Shown: in pieces, positions 7,700-17,011 of the stretch
How the letters are laid out: each line of letters starts with the position of its first letter
Position numbering within the stretch: position 1 is the stretch's first letter
Assembly: GCA_964464175.1 (NCBI GenBank)
Contig: CAYXFD010000004.1
Coordinates: 91,625 to 155,624 of the forward strand
Direction: 5' to 3'
DNA: 64,000 nucleotides
Origin: CAYXFD01 sp964464175
Lineage (GTDB): Bacteria > Cloacimonadota > Cloacimonadia > Cloacimonadales > JAJBBL01
Notes under the pieces: generated by a model
The model's database searches: none
What the model saw: the letters and a program-made list of their open reading frames with translations, nothing else
Told to the model about the DNA's origin: nothing
Position numbers and translations under genes: made by a program

Positions 7700-9880
7700 T
7701 CATGGCCTGGGGATTATTATATTAGGTGCTTCTAAGTCAAGGAACGGGATAGAATCCTGTTCTGTACTGCTACTACCCCCCAAATAAACAATCAATGAAT
7801 CATATATATTCTCTCTATACATAGAAGGATAGAAGTTGTAATGCAGGCTGTCCGACAAAGGTGTGGGCTCAGTCCCAGAGATAAATAACTCCTCAATGGA
7901 AGCTTCGGTTATATTTCGGGGGAGTAAACCGGTATTGGCCGAGATTCTCTGTGAGATTATTCCTTCCGGTCTGGACAGCTCTAATTCAGAGGCATCAACA
8001 ATTGGAGTTCCGCTGCTGCTTTTGGGGGCGATGTTTTCTATTGCTCTTTTCATAATGGGAGGCCAGGAGGGGAGAGCTGCTATTGCTCCCGATTGATTCT
8101 TCCCTAAGGAAGAGTTATCATCAAACCCGACCCAGATACCCAAAACAAGCTGTTTGTTGAAACCAATGAACCAGGCATCTCTGAAGTCATCTGTCGTTCC
8201 TGTTTTCCCAGCAGCATACCAGCGATAACCCCTTGTTCTGACCGATCTTCCGGTTCCTTCGTTAACGACACTCTCTAACAGGCTTGACATCAGATAGGCA
8301 GTTTTTTCATCGATAACTCTTATCTGTTCAGGGAGTGCCATTTCCAGAATGTTTCCGTTTTTATCTTCGATTCGACGGATAAAAACCGGAGTTACTCTTT
8401 TTCCGCTGTTGGCATAAGCAGTATAAGCAGATATTAACTCGATTGGCCGAACTTCGAAGGAACCGATTGCTAAAGAGTAATAGGGTTGTAATGGCGTGGT
8501 TATGCCAAATCTTCTTGAGTAGTCGATAATGCGGGAGGGACCGAGATCACTTATCACTTTAATGGCAACAGTGTTGATTGATTTGTTAATCGCTTCCCTT
8601 AATCTGAGATATCCTTCATGAGTTTGGGAATAGTTTCGGGGTTTCCAGAAGATGGAGTCGCTTTGAACAAAGACAACTGGTTCATCCTTAATCATAGTAG
8701 CGGGAGTATAACGGGAGTCGAGTGCTGCAGTATAGAGAATTGGTTTAAAAGAGGAACCGGGTTGACGTCTGGCTTGGGTGACTCGATTAAATTTACTGTG
8801 ATTGAAATCTCTACCCCCGATCATTATTCTGACATAACCTGTCTGAGGTTCTATGCCAAAAACAGCTCCCTGTACGTAAGGGGTGGCAATATCGATTGAA
8901 TCTGGTGGATGATCTTCATAGAGGTGGGGATAATCTTGCCTTTGCTCCAAGACAGATAGTTCATAATTCATTAGAGAATCTGCATAGATCTGCAGGTCGT
9001 AGTCGAGAGTGGTGTAGATCTTCAAACCTTCAGTGAAGAGCTTGGTAGTTCCGTATTTTCTCTCCACAAGCAGTCTCACATGTTCCAGAAAATAATCAGC
9101 AGTACCATGTTCACTTTTCGCAGAGACCAAGGTAATCGGTTCTTCCACTGCTTCATGGTATTCTTCCTGAGAAATCACTTCTTGGTCTAACATCACGGAT
9201 AAGACCGTGTTTCTCCGTTTTATTGAGCGTTCCGGGTTTCTTAGGGGAGAGTAGGCAGATGGCAATTGGATAAGTCCGATCAGAGTTGCAGCTTCAGGAA
9301 TCGACAAATCCCGGGCGTCCTTATTAAAGTAGCGGTGAGATGCTGCCTCAACACCATAAGCTCCGGCACCGAGATAGATCTTATCCAAATACATCTCCAG
9401 GATTTCTTCTTTGCTATAATTTCTTTCGATATTGACCGCGAGCATCATCTCTTTAATCTTTCTGGGAATCTGCTTATCGAGTGAGAGGAATAGATTTCGG
9501 GCAAGCTGTTGGGTAATTGTGCTTCCTCCCTGAGCAAAGCCCTGATGCCTAAGATCGATCAAAATTGCTCTGAAAAGGCTTCGTAATTCTACTCCCCAGT
9601 GATTGTGAAATCTTCTGTCTTCAACTGCAATGACCCCTTTGACCAGATAAGAAGGGAGAGTCTGAATATCTGTACTTCGTCTGTGTTCAACCGCAAAAAC
9701 ATGAATGAGATTATCATTTACATCATAAACTTCCGACCCGGTTTTCATGTCCAATCTTTGCAGTTCGGAGAGAGGTGGAAGCTGGTTGCTGTAATAGAAG
9801 AAAATCCCGCTGCCGATCCCGGTCAGGAGAAAGAGAACTCCTAACATTAATAAAACGAATCTATAAGTATAGACTTTCAT
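7700..9880 (-). CDS. Class A penicillin-binding protein (transglycosylase/transpeptidase)
   Basis: 726 aa, PBP1A/1C size. It polymerises and crosslinks peptidoglycan at the outer face of the inner membrane. One N-terminal TM segment (residues ~8-30) is followed by a GT51 glycosyltransferase domain with catalytic Glu in EDRRF (~87-91) and GGSTITQQLARNLFL. The transpeptidase domain has the active-site SxxK in PGSSFKP (Ser near 377), the SxN motif in KSINT, and the KTGT box (near 558). The start is the ATG at 9880, five bases after the upstream gene's stop, with GGAG inside that gene's end, implying tight coupling. Confidence 0.95.
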   Translation of the reverse strand: MKVYTYRFVLLMLGVLFLLTGIGSGIFFYYSNQLPPLSELQRLDMKTGSEVYDVNDNLIHVFAVEHRRSTDIQTLPSYLVKGVIAVEDRRFHNHWGVELRSLFRAILIDLRHQGFAQGGSTITQQLARNLFLSLDKQIPRKIKEMMLAVNIERNYSKEEILEMYLDKIYLGAGAYGVEAASHRYFNKDARDLSIPEAATLIGLIQLPSAYSPLRNPERSIKRRNTVLSVMLDQEVISQEEYHEAVEEPITLVSAKSEHGTADYFLEHVRLLVERKYGTTKLFTEGLKIYTTLDYDLQIYADSLMNYELSVLEQRQDYPHLYEDHPPDSIDIATPYVQGAVFGIEPQTGYVRIMIGGRDFNHSKFNRVTQARRQPGSSFKPILYTAALDSRYTPATMIKDEPVVFVQSDSIFWKPRNYSQTHEGYLRLREAINKSINTVAIKVISDLGPSRIIDYSRRFGITTPLQPYYSLAIGSFEVRPIELISAYTAYANSGKRVTPVFIRRIEDKNGNILEMALPEQIRVIDEKTAYLMSSLLESVVNEGTGRSVRTRGYRWYAAGKTGTTDDFRDAWFIGFNKQLVLGIWVGFDDNSSLGKNQSGAIAALPSWPPIMKRAIENIAPKSSSGTPIVDASELELSRPEGIISQRISANTGLLPRNITEASIEELFISGTEPTPLSDSLHYNFYPSMYRENIYDSLIVYLGGSSSTEQDSIPFLDLEAPNIIIPRP

Positions 9881-9885
9881 TTAGC

Positions 9886-10425
9886 TTATTCATCTCCAAT
9901 TTTCTTTAGAAGTAAATGGGCGATATAACCTGTAATCACTCCAGTGATCATACCCAATATAATTAACAGGGGAGTCAAATAAAATATTTCATTTTCTTTA
10001 ATCAGGAGTAGTCTCACGGCAAAGAGCTGCCCTAAATTATGGAATACTGCTCCGGCTATACTGATACCGATGATACTAAAGTTAACCGGAAGATAGATCA
10101 GAATAATCATTATCAGGAAAGCAAATAGTCCACCACACAGTGAGAGCAGAGTCGTCGGACTAAACAAAGTACCTGTAATAAAACCTCCCAGAATTATCTT
10201 GGCTATGATGACAATAAATGCCTCCCGGTGATTCTTTCTGATGATAAGAATCAAGGGGATAATGTTAGCTAAACCGATTTTCATAAAGGGCAGTATTTTT
10301 GGAATAAAACTTTCCAAGACAAAGATTGAGGCAGCTGCTGCTGTGAAAAGTGCTGTCATAATCAGCTTTCTTTGCTGAGTCATTTCTTTGAAATTCAAAA
10401 GATCATTTTGAGACGAGGGATTCAT
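9886..10425 (-). CDS. Gx transporter family protein (HepS-component-I-like, ECF S-component fold)
   Basis: 179 aa with five or six TM helices. After a short hydrophilic start come a helix beginning TQQRKLIMTALFTAAAASIF and the family signature PFMKIGLANIIPLI, which marks the Gx transporter / heptaprenyl diphosphate synthase component I-like family (PF07456). These resemble S-components of energy-coupling-factor transporters. In other bacteria the gene often neighbours NusG-like or Rnf/quinone genes, and the substrate is unknown. Here it lies 5 bp from both the TamB-like and PBP genes, so it is probably part of the envelope operon. GTAGG precedes the chosen ATG by 5 nt; a second ATG at 10383 is possible. 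Confidence 0.8.
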   Translation of the reverse strand: MNPSSQNDLLNFKEMTQQRKLIMTALFTAAAASIFVLESFIPKILPFMKIGLANIIPLILIIRKNHREAFIVIIAKIILGGFITGTLFSPTTLLSLCGGLFAFLIMIILIYLPVNFSIIGISIAGAVFHNLGQLFAVRLLLIKENEIFYLTPLLIILGMITGVITGYIAHLLLKKIGDE

Positions 10426-10430
10426 ATAAC

Positions 10431-13400
10431 CTACCAGAAGGAAAAAGAACGACGGAAAAATATCTCATGAGAGTTTCTTTCGCTTCGAGGCTTAAGATAG
10501 AATCTGTAGGCAACTCTTAACCGATAGGGTAAATTGTAATGAAAAGTAATATTATGGTAGATTAGTAGATCTCTTTCTCCTACCACATCAACTGGTTTTT
10601 GCAAAAGAAACTCATAGTCGAGATAGAGATCTTGAGTTACAAATTTTCCCATGGCGATAGAGAGATTATTAAGCAGAATATTCTTTCCGAACTGAATGAT
10701 CTCACTCTCTTCTTCCGGTTCTCTACCCTGTTCGTTAAAACCATAAGTGTTGACCAGGTTTTCAACAAGACTGGGCTTTATCGAGAAGAAATCAAGTTTT
10801 AACAGATGTCTGGTACGGTTAATAAACGGCGAAATAAAGGGATCAACAATAGCTCCTGTAATGCCCATCCCGGCAAGTTGCAGGAATTCATCCTGCATCA
10901 GAGAGCTTTGTTGAGAACGGGGAATATCTTCTAATCTTCTATTGTAACGTAATTTTGATAGTACATGCAAGGTGGTTCGGTCTTCGGGGTTATCGGATCT
11001 AAGCTGGAATTGCATATTTTCAAAGAAATTTGCCGAACTCCCGTCATGTTCGTTAAAAACATCAAGAGTAATCAGGCTGCCATCAGAGGCATATTTAAAG
11101 AAGACTCCCTTTAGACGATAATCATTTAATTCATAATTTATATAAAAATCGGCATAATCAAGATTAAAGGTAGTTCCAAACATATCGAGAGAGCCTGATT
11201 CAGAAGCGAAGAAAGCATCTTCCGGGATCCATTCATTATTGCGATAAAGCAGTTGGATATAACTATTGGATAGAAGCTGGAGATTTAGAGGATAGGTCAC
11301 ATAACGTACCTGATTCTCGGCAATGAGTTTCAGATCAAGTTCAAAAGGTAGCGGATCTTCATAAGTTTCACCTCTTTTTTCTGTAGCTATGTTGATGAGT
11401 TTAAATAGATTTTCGGTCTCCGGGGGATAAGTAACAGAGGCATTGGAAAGATAAAGGTCGCCAATGATCTTTATATCGTCAAAAGGTCCCGTTATTTCTG
11501 CTTCTTCCGAGTTTCTACCTTTTATAACGACTTTTCCGGTAGTATTATGAGGGAAATAAGAGGGGATGTGAACTGTAATCCCGTTACTTGTTGATCTGGC
11601 ATAGAACTGTCCGAGATTGAGCATTCCAAGCATAAAGTCGTTTTCATTATCTTTGATTTCGTTTCTCAGAAAGAATCTTCCATCACCTATTTTGTTTTCG
11701 AAGCGGTTGATACTTAAAAGGTTGTTTTCAATGAGGAATTCCAGATTTATATTTTCTACTCTGTGGATCTGGTTTTTAACGAGTAAAGTTCCGTCAGAGA
11801 GTGAAAAGTTTCCTTTCATTACAGACAATTCATCTTCTCTGATCCCAAAGAAGACTTCTATATCAGTGTTGGAGTATCCACTTTCCAAAATAGGAAAACT
11901 CTCTGACAGAGCCTTTAACAGGTCACCCTGAAAACGAAAAGCTATCTGGTCCTCAATATCGTAAATGCGGTTTCTAAAGACATTATACCCGAGATTGCCT
12001 TCAATTTTAACAGTAAACAGATCATTATTAACAGCAAAAAATTCACTGATATTAAGAACCTGATCGCTTTGAAAAGCTGTTAATCTAAGCGTGTCTATTA
12101 CAACGATAGAAGAATGAGAGCCATTGTGATCGATAAAAAAGTCATTCCAATTGAAACTACAAGCGAGAGCTTCCAGGGAGATCTCTATGGCATTCTTATT
12201 TTCCGTTCTCTGAAAAATCAGTTCAGCGTTGACCAATCCTTCAAGTGATGTGTTCGGCATGATATGATTGAGTGGAAGATCTTCAGAATAAGCATGGATA
12301 TCTGTATCGTAGTATTTATTCAAGACAGTCTCACCGGTAACATTGACTAACGGTGTATCTCCGGTGGTTTTCAAGGTATTGATATATCTAAGTGTTTCAT
12401 TTTTAAAACTATTTTGCTCTGCTTCTCTAATTAAGGAAAATTCAACCGCATTATTAAAGGGACCGAGTTTCTTATAGGAGACATCAGAAGCTGTTACAAA
12501 ACCGTTAATCTTTTCCGGATATACAACTTGAAGGTCCAAATCGACCTCACCATTAATATAATTTGATATCAATGGTTTGGAAAAATAACTGAAATATTTT
12601 GAAAGACTTAGCTTTTGACCATTGAGATCAAGCGTGAAGTTGAGATGGGGTTTGGTTTTCAGCAGCAACTCTGCATGCAGTTCCCGATTTAAAGCAAACT
12701 CTTCTGTTCTAAGACTGTCTGTTGTTCCTTGAGCACTAAAGGTCAAATGGAAAGGTTCATAGTGATAGGTTGTATTATCAGTTTCAATACTGATTGAGGA
12801 AGTATTGTCATTAAAATCTACAGCTAAAGCAGCCTGTACATTTCCTGCCAGTTCTCCATAAAGAAGGTTGTACATCCTAATAGCTGCCCGGCTCTGTATG
12901 ATGTTATCGATGAATGAAAATTCAACACTACCCGATAAATTAGGATAAGACTGTAGGAAACCGGATTTAGGCAGAAGAATCTCATTTAAACTTAATCCGA
13001 AGAGATTTAATTCTGAAGAAACATTTCTCTCAGACAAGTTCCCGAAAGTAGAGAGAGAGAATCTATCTCCGGACAGAACAGCTTGTAACTCATCATTATT
13101 GATAACTGAAGTAAGATCCATCTCCGAGAGAATAAGATAATTGTTTACTATTTTTAGATTGCTGAGAGTTATTTGAGAGGTAAAATTTTCGCTTTTATAT
13201 GATAATTCAGCCTTTAAATCAGTCTCAAAGGAAAAGTCGAATAATTGAAAAGCAAGGTTATCATGCATAAACTGAAAATTAAGTCCTTCCTTAAAAGTAA
13301 AATCACCCTCTCCGGTGACTACATTATTTTGCCACACAGCATTTTCCAATTTGAGGGTAAAAAATCTGTCTGAATAATCCGCTGCCAGCCGGAGATCTTC

Positions 13401-14558
13401 AACGTTTTCCTCGAGAAGAGAGAGAGAGTCGCTGGTAATAATGATCTTTCCCAAAGGGTCAAAGAGAGAGCCTGAAAATGCCAAAGCGATATCTGCCTTA
13501 CCGCTAAAGGAGGCATGATATTTCTCAAGAGGTATTCGGTTACAACTGAGTGTTAAATTAATCTCAGGTTCATTGAGAATATTACGAAGTTCCAGATCAA
13601 AAACCGTTCTGTTATCATCGATAAAAAGATTGTCCGAATGGAAGAACCAACGGTCTCCTAATGAGAACAATTCTATCTGTTCTCCTTGGAATTCTTTATC
13701 AAGATAACTACCTGATATATCCCGTATCATTCCGTCTAACCAAAAGACTTTGCCGTCAAAATTCCCTTCCATCTCTATCAGAAGATCAAGTTCATCCAAG
13801 AATTTCAAGCTCAACTCAGTAGGACGATAGTCGTGTAACATAAAGGATGCTGCGATCAATTCTTCATTTTGTAGTTCAATTTCTGCTGAAAGTGCCGGCA
13901 GAACCGGTTGCTTATCTGCAGGTTCAAGATAGGATAAAGCCTGGGCTCTTTTCTCTGCTTCTTCACTATTCGCAGCAATTTTCTCCCTTCTTAAATTAAG
14001 AGAGACCAGTGTTTTCTCGTTATTGATAATTTGAAGATCAAAATCGGGAAAGATATCTGTATAACTGACTTGAGTGTCATTGTAATGGATTACTAATTCT
14101 CCCTGGACGACATTAAGGTTTTCAAAATAATCGCTAATATCTGGTATAGACGGTATTTGAAAATCGAAACCCTTAGTGGTAGTGAAATCGTTTTGAGGAG
14201 GATCAGTAATGCGAAGAGTTAGTTTTGGTTCGATGATCGAGATAGTCTCTACTGCTTTGGAAAGCTTAAAATTGGAAAAGATTATTTGCAGGAGGTTATA
14301 GTTAAAGTAGATATGCGAGACATTTAGACTGAAGTTGTTATTCTTATCGATAATCTCAATGTCGGCTAAATGGAGTTGTTTGTCACTTAAGGTCAAACTT
14401 CCTATCGCTGTGACTGTATCAAACCGCCCGTCAATATAGGAGGTTATTTGTTCAATAATCTTAACATCATAGCGAGTAAAACGGGTGATAAGATAAAAAG
14501 AGATATTGATTAGAAACAGAATTCCTAAGAGAATGAACAACCATCTTTTGTTCTTCAC
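10431..14558 (-). CDS. TamB/AsmA-like translocation and assembly module protein
   Basis: 1375 aa. A single N-terminal TM anchor (residues ~5-25) is followed by a very long run of short amphipathic beta-strands without cysteines, typical of the beta-taco groove of TamB/AsmA-like proteins. The last ~250 residues resemble the TamB C-terminal domain (LLSNSYIQLLYR, then SIAMGKFVTQDLYLDYEF and a final aromatic SFW). TamB-like proteins span the periplasm and move phospholipids or assist barrel insertion. TamA, the usual Omp85 partner, is not in this window. The start codon is GTG at 14558 with GGGAGA 7 nt upstream. LolCD-like genes lie immediately upstream (64 bp) on the same strand, giving an outer-membrane-assembly cluster. 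Confidence 0.85.
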   Translation of the reverse strand: MKNKRWLFILLGILFLINISFYLITRFTRYDVKIIEQITSYIDGRFDTVTAIGSLTLSDKQLHLADIEIIDKNNNFSLNVSHIYFNYNLLQIIFSNFKLSKAVETISIIEPKLTLRITDPPQNDFTTTKGFDFQIPSIPDISDYFENLNVVQGELVIHYNDTQVSYTDIFPDFDLQIINNEKTLVSLNLRREKIAANSEEAEKRAQALSYLEPADKQPVLPALSAEIELQNEELIAASFMLHDYRPTELSLKFLDELDLLIEMEGNFDGKVFWLDGMIRDISGSYLDKEFQGEQIELFSLGDRWFFHSDNLFIDDNRTVFDLELRNILNEPEINLTLSCNRIPLEKYHASFSGKADIALAFSGSLFDPLGKIIITSDSLSLLEENVEDLRLAADYSDRFFTLKLENAVWQNNVVTGEGDFTFKEGLNFQFMHDNLAFQLFDFSFETDLKAELSYKSENFTSQITLSNLKIVNNYLILSEMDLTSVINNDELQAVLSGDRFSLSTFGNLSERNVSSELNLFGLSLNEILLPKSGFLQSYPNLSGSVEFSFIDNIIQSRAAIRMYNLLYGELAGNVQAALAVDFNDNTSSISIETDNTTYHYEPFHLTFSAQGTTDSLRTEEFALNRELHAELLLKTKPHLNFTLDLNGQKLSLSKYFSYFSKPLISNYINGEVDLDLQVVYPEKINGFVTASDVSYKKLGPFNNAVEFSLIREAEQNSFKNETLRYINTLKTTGDTPLVNVTGETVLNKYYDTDIHAYSEDLPLNHIMPNTSLEGLVNAELIFQRTENKNAIEISLEALACSFNWNDFFIDHNGSHSSIVVIDTLRLTAFQSDQVLNISEFFAVNNDLFTVKIEGNLGYNVFRNRIYDIEDQIAFRFQGDLLKALSESFPILESGYSNTDIEVFFGIREDELSVMKGNFSLSDGTLLVKNQIHRVENINLEFLIENNLLSINRFENKIGDGRFFLRNEIKDNENDFMLGMLNLGQFYARSTSNGITVHIPSYFPHNTTGKVVIKGRNSEEAEITGPFDDIKIIGDLYLSNASVTYPPETENLFKLINIATEKRGETYEDPLPFELDLKLIAENQVRYVTYPLNLQLLSNSYIQLLYRNNEWIPEDAFFASESGSLDMFGTTFNLDYADFYINYELNDYRLKGVFFKYASDGSLITLDVFNEHDGSSANFFENMQFQLRSDNPEDRTTLHVLSKLRYNRRLEDIPRSQQSSLMQDEFLQLAGMGITGAIVDPFISPFINRTRHLLKLDFFSIKPSLVENLVNTYGFNEQGREPEEESEIIQFGKNILLNNLSIAMGKFVTQDLYLDYEFLLQKPVDVVGERDLLIYHNITFHYNLPYRLRVAYRFYLKPRSERNSHEIFFRRSFSFW

Positions 14559-14622
14559 AGACTAATCTCCCGAATCATGATCAATATAAGCAACCTCAAT
14601 TATGTTCTCTATCTTCTGAAAC

Positions 14623-15294
14623 TCACTGTTTAGTCAATCTACCCTTTTCCAAAACGTAATGAGTATCCATTTTATTGGCGATTTCCAGATTATGAGTAAC
14701 GATAATGAAGGAACAATTCTCTGCTTCATTTAGTTGTATAATCAGATCAATGATCTCATCACTATGACGAGGATCAAGATTTCCCGTTGGCTCATCAGCA
14801 AGGACTATTTCAGGTTTATTTATCAAAGCCCTGGCTACAGCTACCCGTTGTTGTTCTCCACCGCTCAATTGATTAGGATATTGATTAAAATGCTTTTTCA
14901 GATCGACTTTTTCTAAGAGTTCTTTGGCAATCTTCAGACTCTCTTTCCAATTTCCGGAGGCAATGAAATGAGGGATAGCGACATTCTCGCAGGCAGAGAA
15001 GTCTTCTAACAGATAATGAAACTGAAAAACAAAACCGATAGTCCTGTTGCGGAATAGAGCAAGCTGCTTGTGCTGAAAATCGATTTTATAGCCAGAGTAG
15101 TAAATATCACCACTATCGGGTCTATCCAGAATTCCTAAAAGATGCAATAAGGTGCTTTTACCACAACCTGACTCTCCGGTTATAGCAACGGTTTCTTTTT
15201 CTTCAACGGAAAGGTAAGTCCCTTGTAATACATCCAAAATTTTACCGGCATCCCGGTATGATTTGAATAGTTTTTTCGCTTCTAATAGTGCCAT
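14623..15294 (-). CDS. lolD: LolD/MacB-type ABC transporter ATPase
   Basis: 223 aa from the chosen start. Walker A GESGCGKST (near residue 41), Q-loop VFQFHYLLEDF, signature LSGGEQQR (near 142) and Walker B IVLADEP followed by TGNLD place it in the LolD/MacB/FtsE group. With the adjacent FtsX-type permease it probably extracts lipoproteins from the inner membrane for Lol sorting; a MacB-like or other role is possible. I use the ATG at 15294, which has GAGGAG 5 nt upstream. A TTG at 15309 that would overlap the permease stop has nothing to recommend it. The gap to the permease is 11 bp. Confidence 0.9.
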   Translation of the reverse strand: MALLEAKKLFKSYRDAGKILDVLQGTYLSVEEKETVAITGESGCGKSTLLHLLGILDRPDSGDIYYSGYKIDFQHKQLALFRNRTIGFVFQFHYLLEDFSACENVAIPHFIASGNWKESLKIAKELLEKVDLKKHFNQYPNQLSGGEQQRVAVARALINKPEIVLADEPTGNLDPRHSDEIIDLIIQLNEAENCSFIIVTHNLEIANKMDTHYVLEKGRLTKQ

Positions 15295-15305
15295 ATTCTC
15301 CTCGA

Positions 15306-16544
15306 TCAACCACTACGAATTGTCTCGATTATCGTTAACTGTGTGATTTTTTTCATAGCAAACATCGCTGCCCAGAGAGCAATGAGAAGTGATATAGCCA
15401 TGATAAGGACTATAGTTGCTATATCAGGGGTTATCGAAAACTGCTCTATGAAGTAAACATCTCCCTTCAAAGCCAGATGGGTCTGTTTTGTTAAAAAATA
15501 TGCGAGTAGAAATCCGCAACCAATGCCGCAAAAAATAGCCAATAGACTCAACAGTGTTGTCTTGCTGAGAAAGAAGTAACTTATGAGCTTATTGCTACAC
15601 CCGACAGCCTTTAAAATACCGATCTCTTTCTTTTTTTCCAGGATGGTAGTAGTAGTATTGCTGATGATGTTAAAGGAGGCGATCAGTACCAAGAAACTCA
15701 GAATAATTGCTATGACCCATTTCTGTAGGGTTAACATTGTAAAGAGATTGCTGTTGAAATCTATCCAGGAATAGATAAGATAGCTATTTTGGAGTTTCAT
15801 ATTCCAGAGATAAGAGAGATAATCAGCCCGCTCCACATTCTCTTCGGTAAGTTTCACCTCTATCATGTCATAAAGATGATCAGAATCGATTAGCAGGGGG
15901 AAAAGGTCTTCATTTAAGAATATGGTTCTGGAGTCTGTATCGTAGATCCCCGAATGAAATACCCCTTTAACGTTAACAGTGACTTCCCCCATCTTCAAGC
16001 CAAACATTGTGTACTGCATATTTACGGGAGTTATCAGAGTAATCTGATCTCCGGGTTCGATTTGTAACTGATGGGCTAAGACGGAGCCGATGACGGCATC
16101 ACTATGACCTGTCAATTCTCCGCTGCCCCGTGATATATAACGATGGTAATTGATCGGGAGTTCATCCTTATCCCATTCTATGCTTCTGGCGATTACCCCT
16201 TTAACCTGATCTTTACCCAGTGCCATGACTTGGGCGATCATTACCGGAGAAAAAGAAGCAACTTCAGGCTCTGTACTCAGAAAAACGGTGAGTTCTCTGA
16301 TATCCTGATCGCTCAGCTTATCTGACTCAAATCCATAAAGATATACATGGGCGTTGACTCCGAGTAGTCCTTCTTTGAGGGTATTCTGGTATCCATTCAA
16401 TAGGGTCAAAGCCGCGGTTAGGATAGCTACAGAGAGAGCAAAACCTCCGAAAGAAATCAGGGTAGCCGGTTTTCTAAACTGCTTTTTGTTGAGTCTCAAA
16501 GAGTTTCTGACTAAGAAAAGAAGTAATCTGACTTTTTTTTTCAT
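15306..16544 (-). CDS. lolC: LolC/LolE-type ABC transporter permease (FtsX family)
   Basis: 412 aa. The layout is that of LolC/E: a TM segment at about residues 25-47 (FGGFALSVAILTAALTLLNGYQ), a large periplasmic MacB-PCD-like domain, then three C-terminal TM helices, with the cytoplasmic coupling loop EKKKEIGILKAVGCSNKLI between the second and third segments. It forms the membrane part of the LolCDE lipoprotein exporter with the following ATPase. Only one permease gene is present, so the complex may be a homodimer. The start is placed at the ATG at 16544 rather than a TTG two codons upstream. No gene precedes it for ~470 bp, so its promoter is likely in 16545-17011. Confidence 0.88.
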   Translation of the reverse strand: MKKKVRLLLFLVRNSLRLNKKQFRKPATLISFGGFALSVAILTAALTLLNGYQNTLKEGLLGVNAHVYLYGFESDKLSDQDIRELTVFLSTEPEVASFSPVMIAQVMALGKDQVKGVIARSIEWDKDELPINYHRYISRGSGELTGHSDAVIGSVLAHQLQIEPGDQITLITPVNMQYTMFGLKMGEVTVNVKGVFHSGIYDTDSRTIFLNEDLFPLLIDSDHLYDMIEVKLTEENVERADYLSYLWNMKLQNSYLIYSWIDFNSNLFTMLTLQKWVIAIILSFLVLIASFNIISNTTTTILEKKKEIGILKAVGCSNKLISYFFLSKTTLLSLLAIFCGIGCGFLLAYFLTKQTHLALKGDVYFIEQFSITPDIATIVLIMAISLLIALWAAMFAMKKITQLTIIETIRSG

Positions 16545-17011
16545 GAGCAATATCTCTGATTAGGCAGGTTATTATGGATAAAAAACCTGTAAAGTTCTTT
16601 TCTTCCCAAAGCTAACAAACCCAAAACAACTGATGTGTCAGCAGTAAACAAAGTCAAGAAGCAAAATAAACCCGGAACAGTAACATCTACAAATAGCCGA
16701 GACAACATTTCCGTTGAGGTTATTGAATGTAGATACCATTTTGACCGAAGCTTGCTAAGATTAATCTGGAGATATAGACGGTCCCTGTAAGCTCAGTATA
16801 TAAAAAATCAGGCTTGCTGCTCGTCTGATTAACCACATTACTCACAAATACTTCGTTAGCCTGCTAATTCTTCTTCGACAGGCAACATATTACGAGAGAA
16901 ACTCTATCGTCAAAAGAGAGAAACCGTTGGAAGTACTGTATCGACTTTTCCATTTAAGCAATCTCTCTAATAAGATCAAGATATTATCCGCCTAAGGAAT
17001 AATAGATTTTT
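16545..17011. other. Gene-free spacer between ppiD and lolC
   Basis: About 470 bp with no convincing gene, between two minus-strand genes. A promoter for the envelope operon is expected here, but I cannot place one confidently. On the plus strand an open frame from 16593 to 16790 (65 codons) reads fairly protein-like, with Lys/Thr-rich then hydrophobic parts. It has no ATG and no Shine-Dalgarno, so it is at best a decayed gene fragment. Confidence 0.6.

Noticed and set aside
16593..16790. 65-codon plus frame between ppiD and lolC
   Set aside because: No ATG, no Shine-Dalgarno and an implausible switch in composition; at best a decayed fragment.
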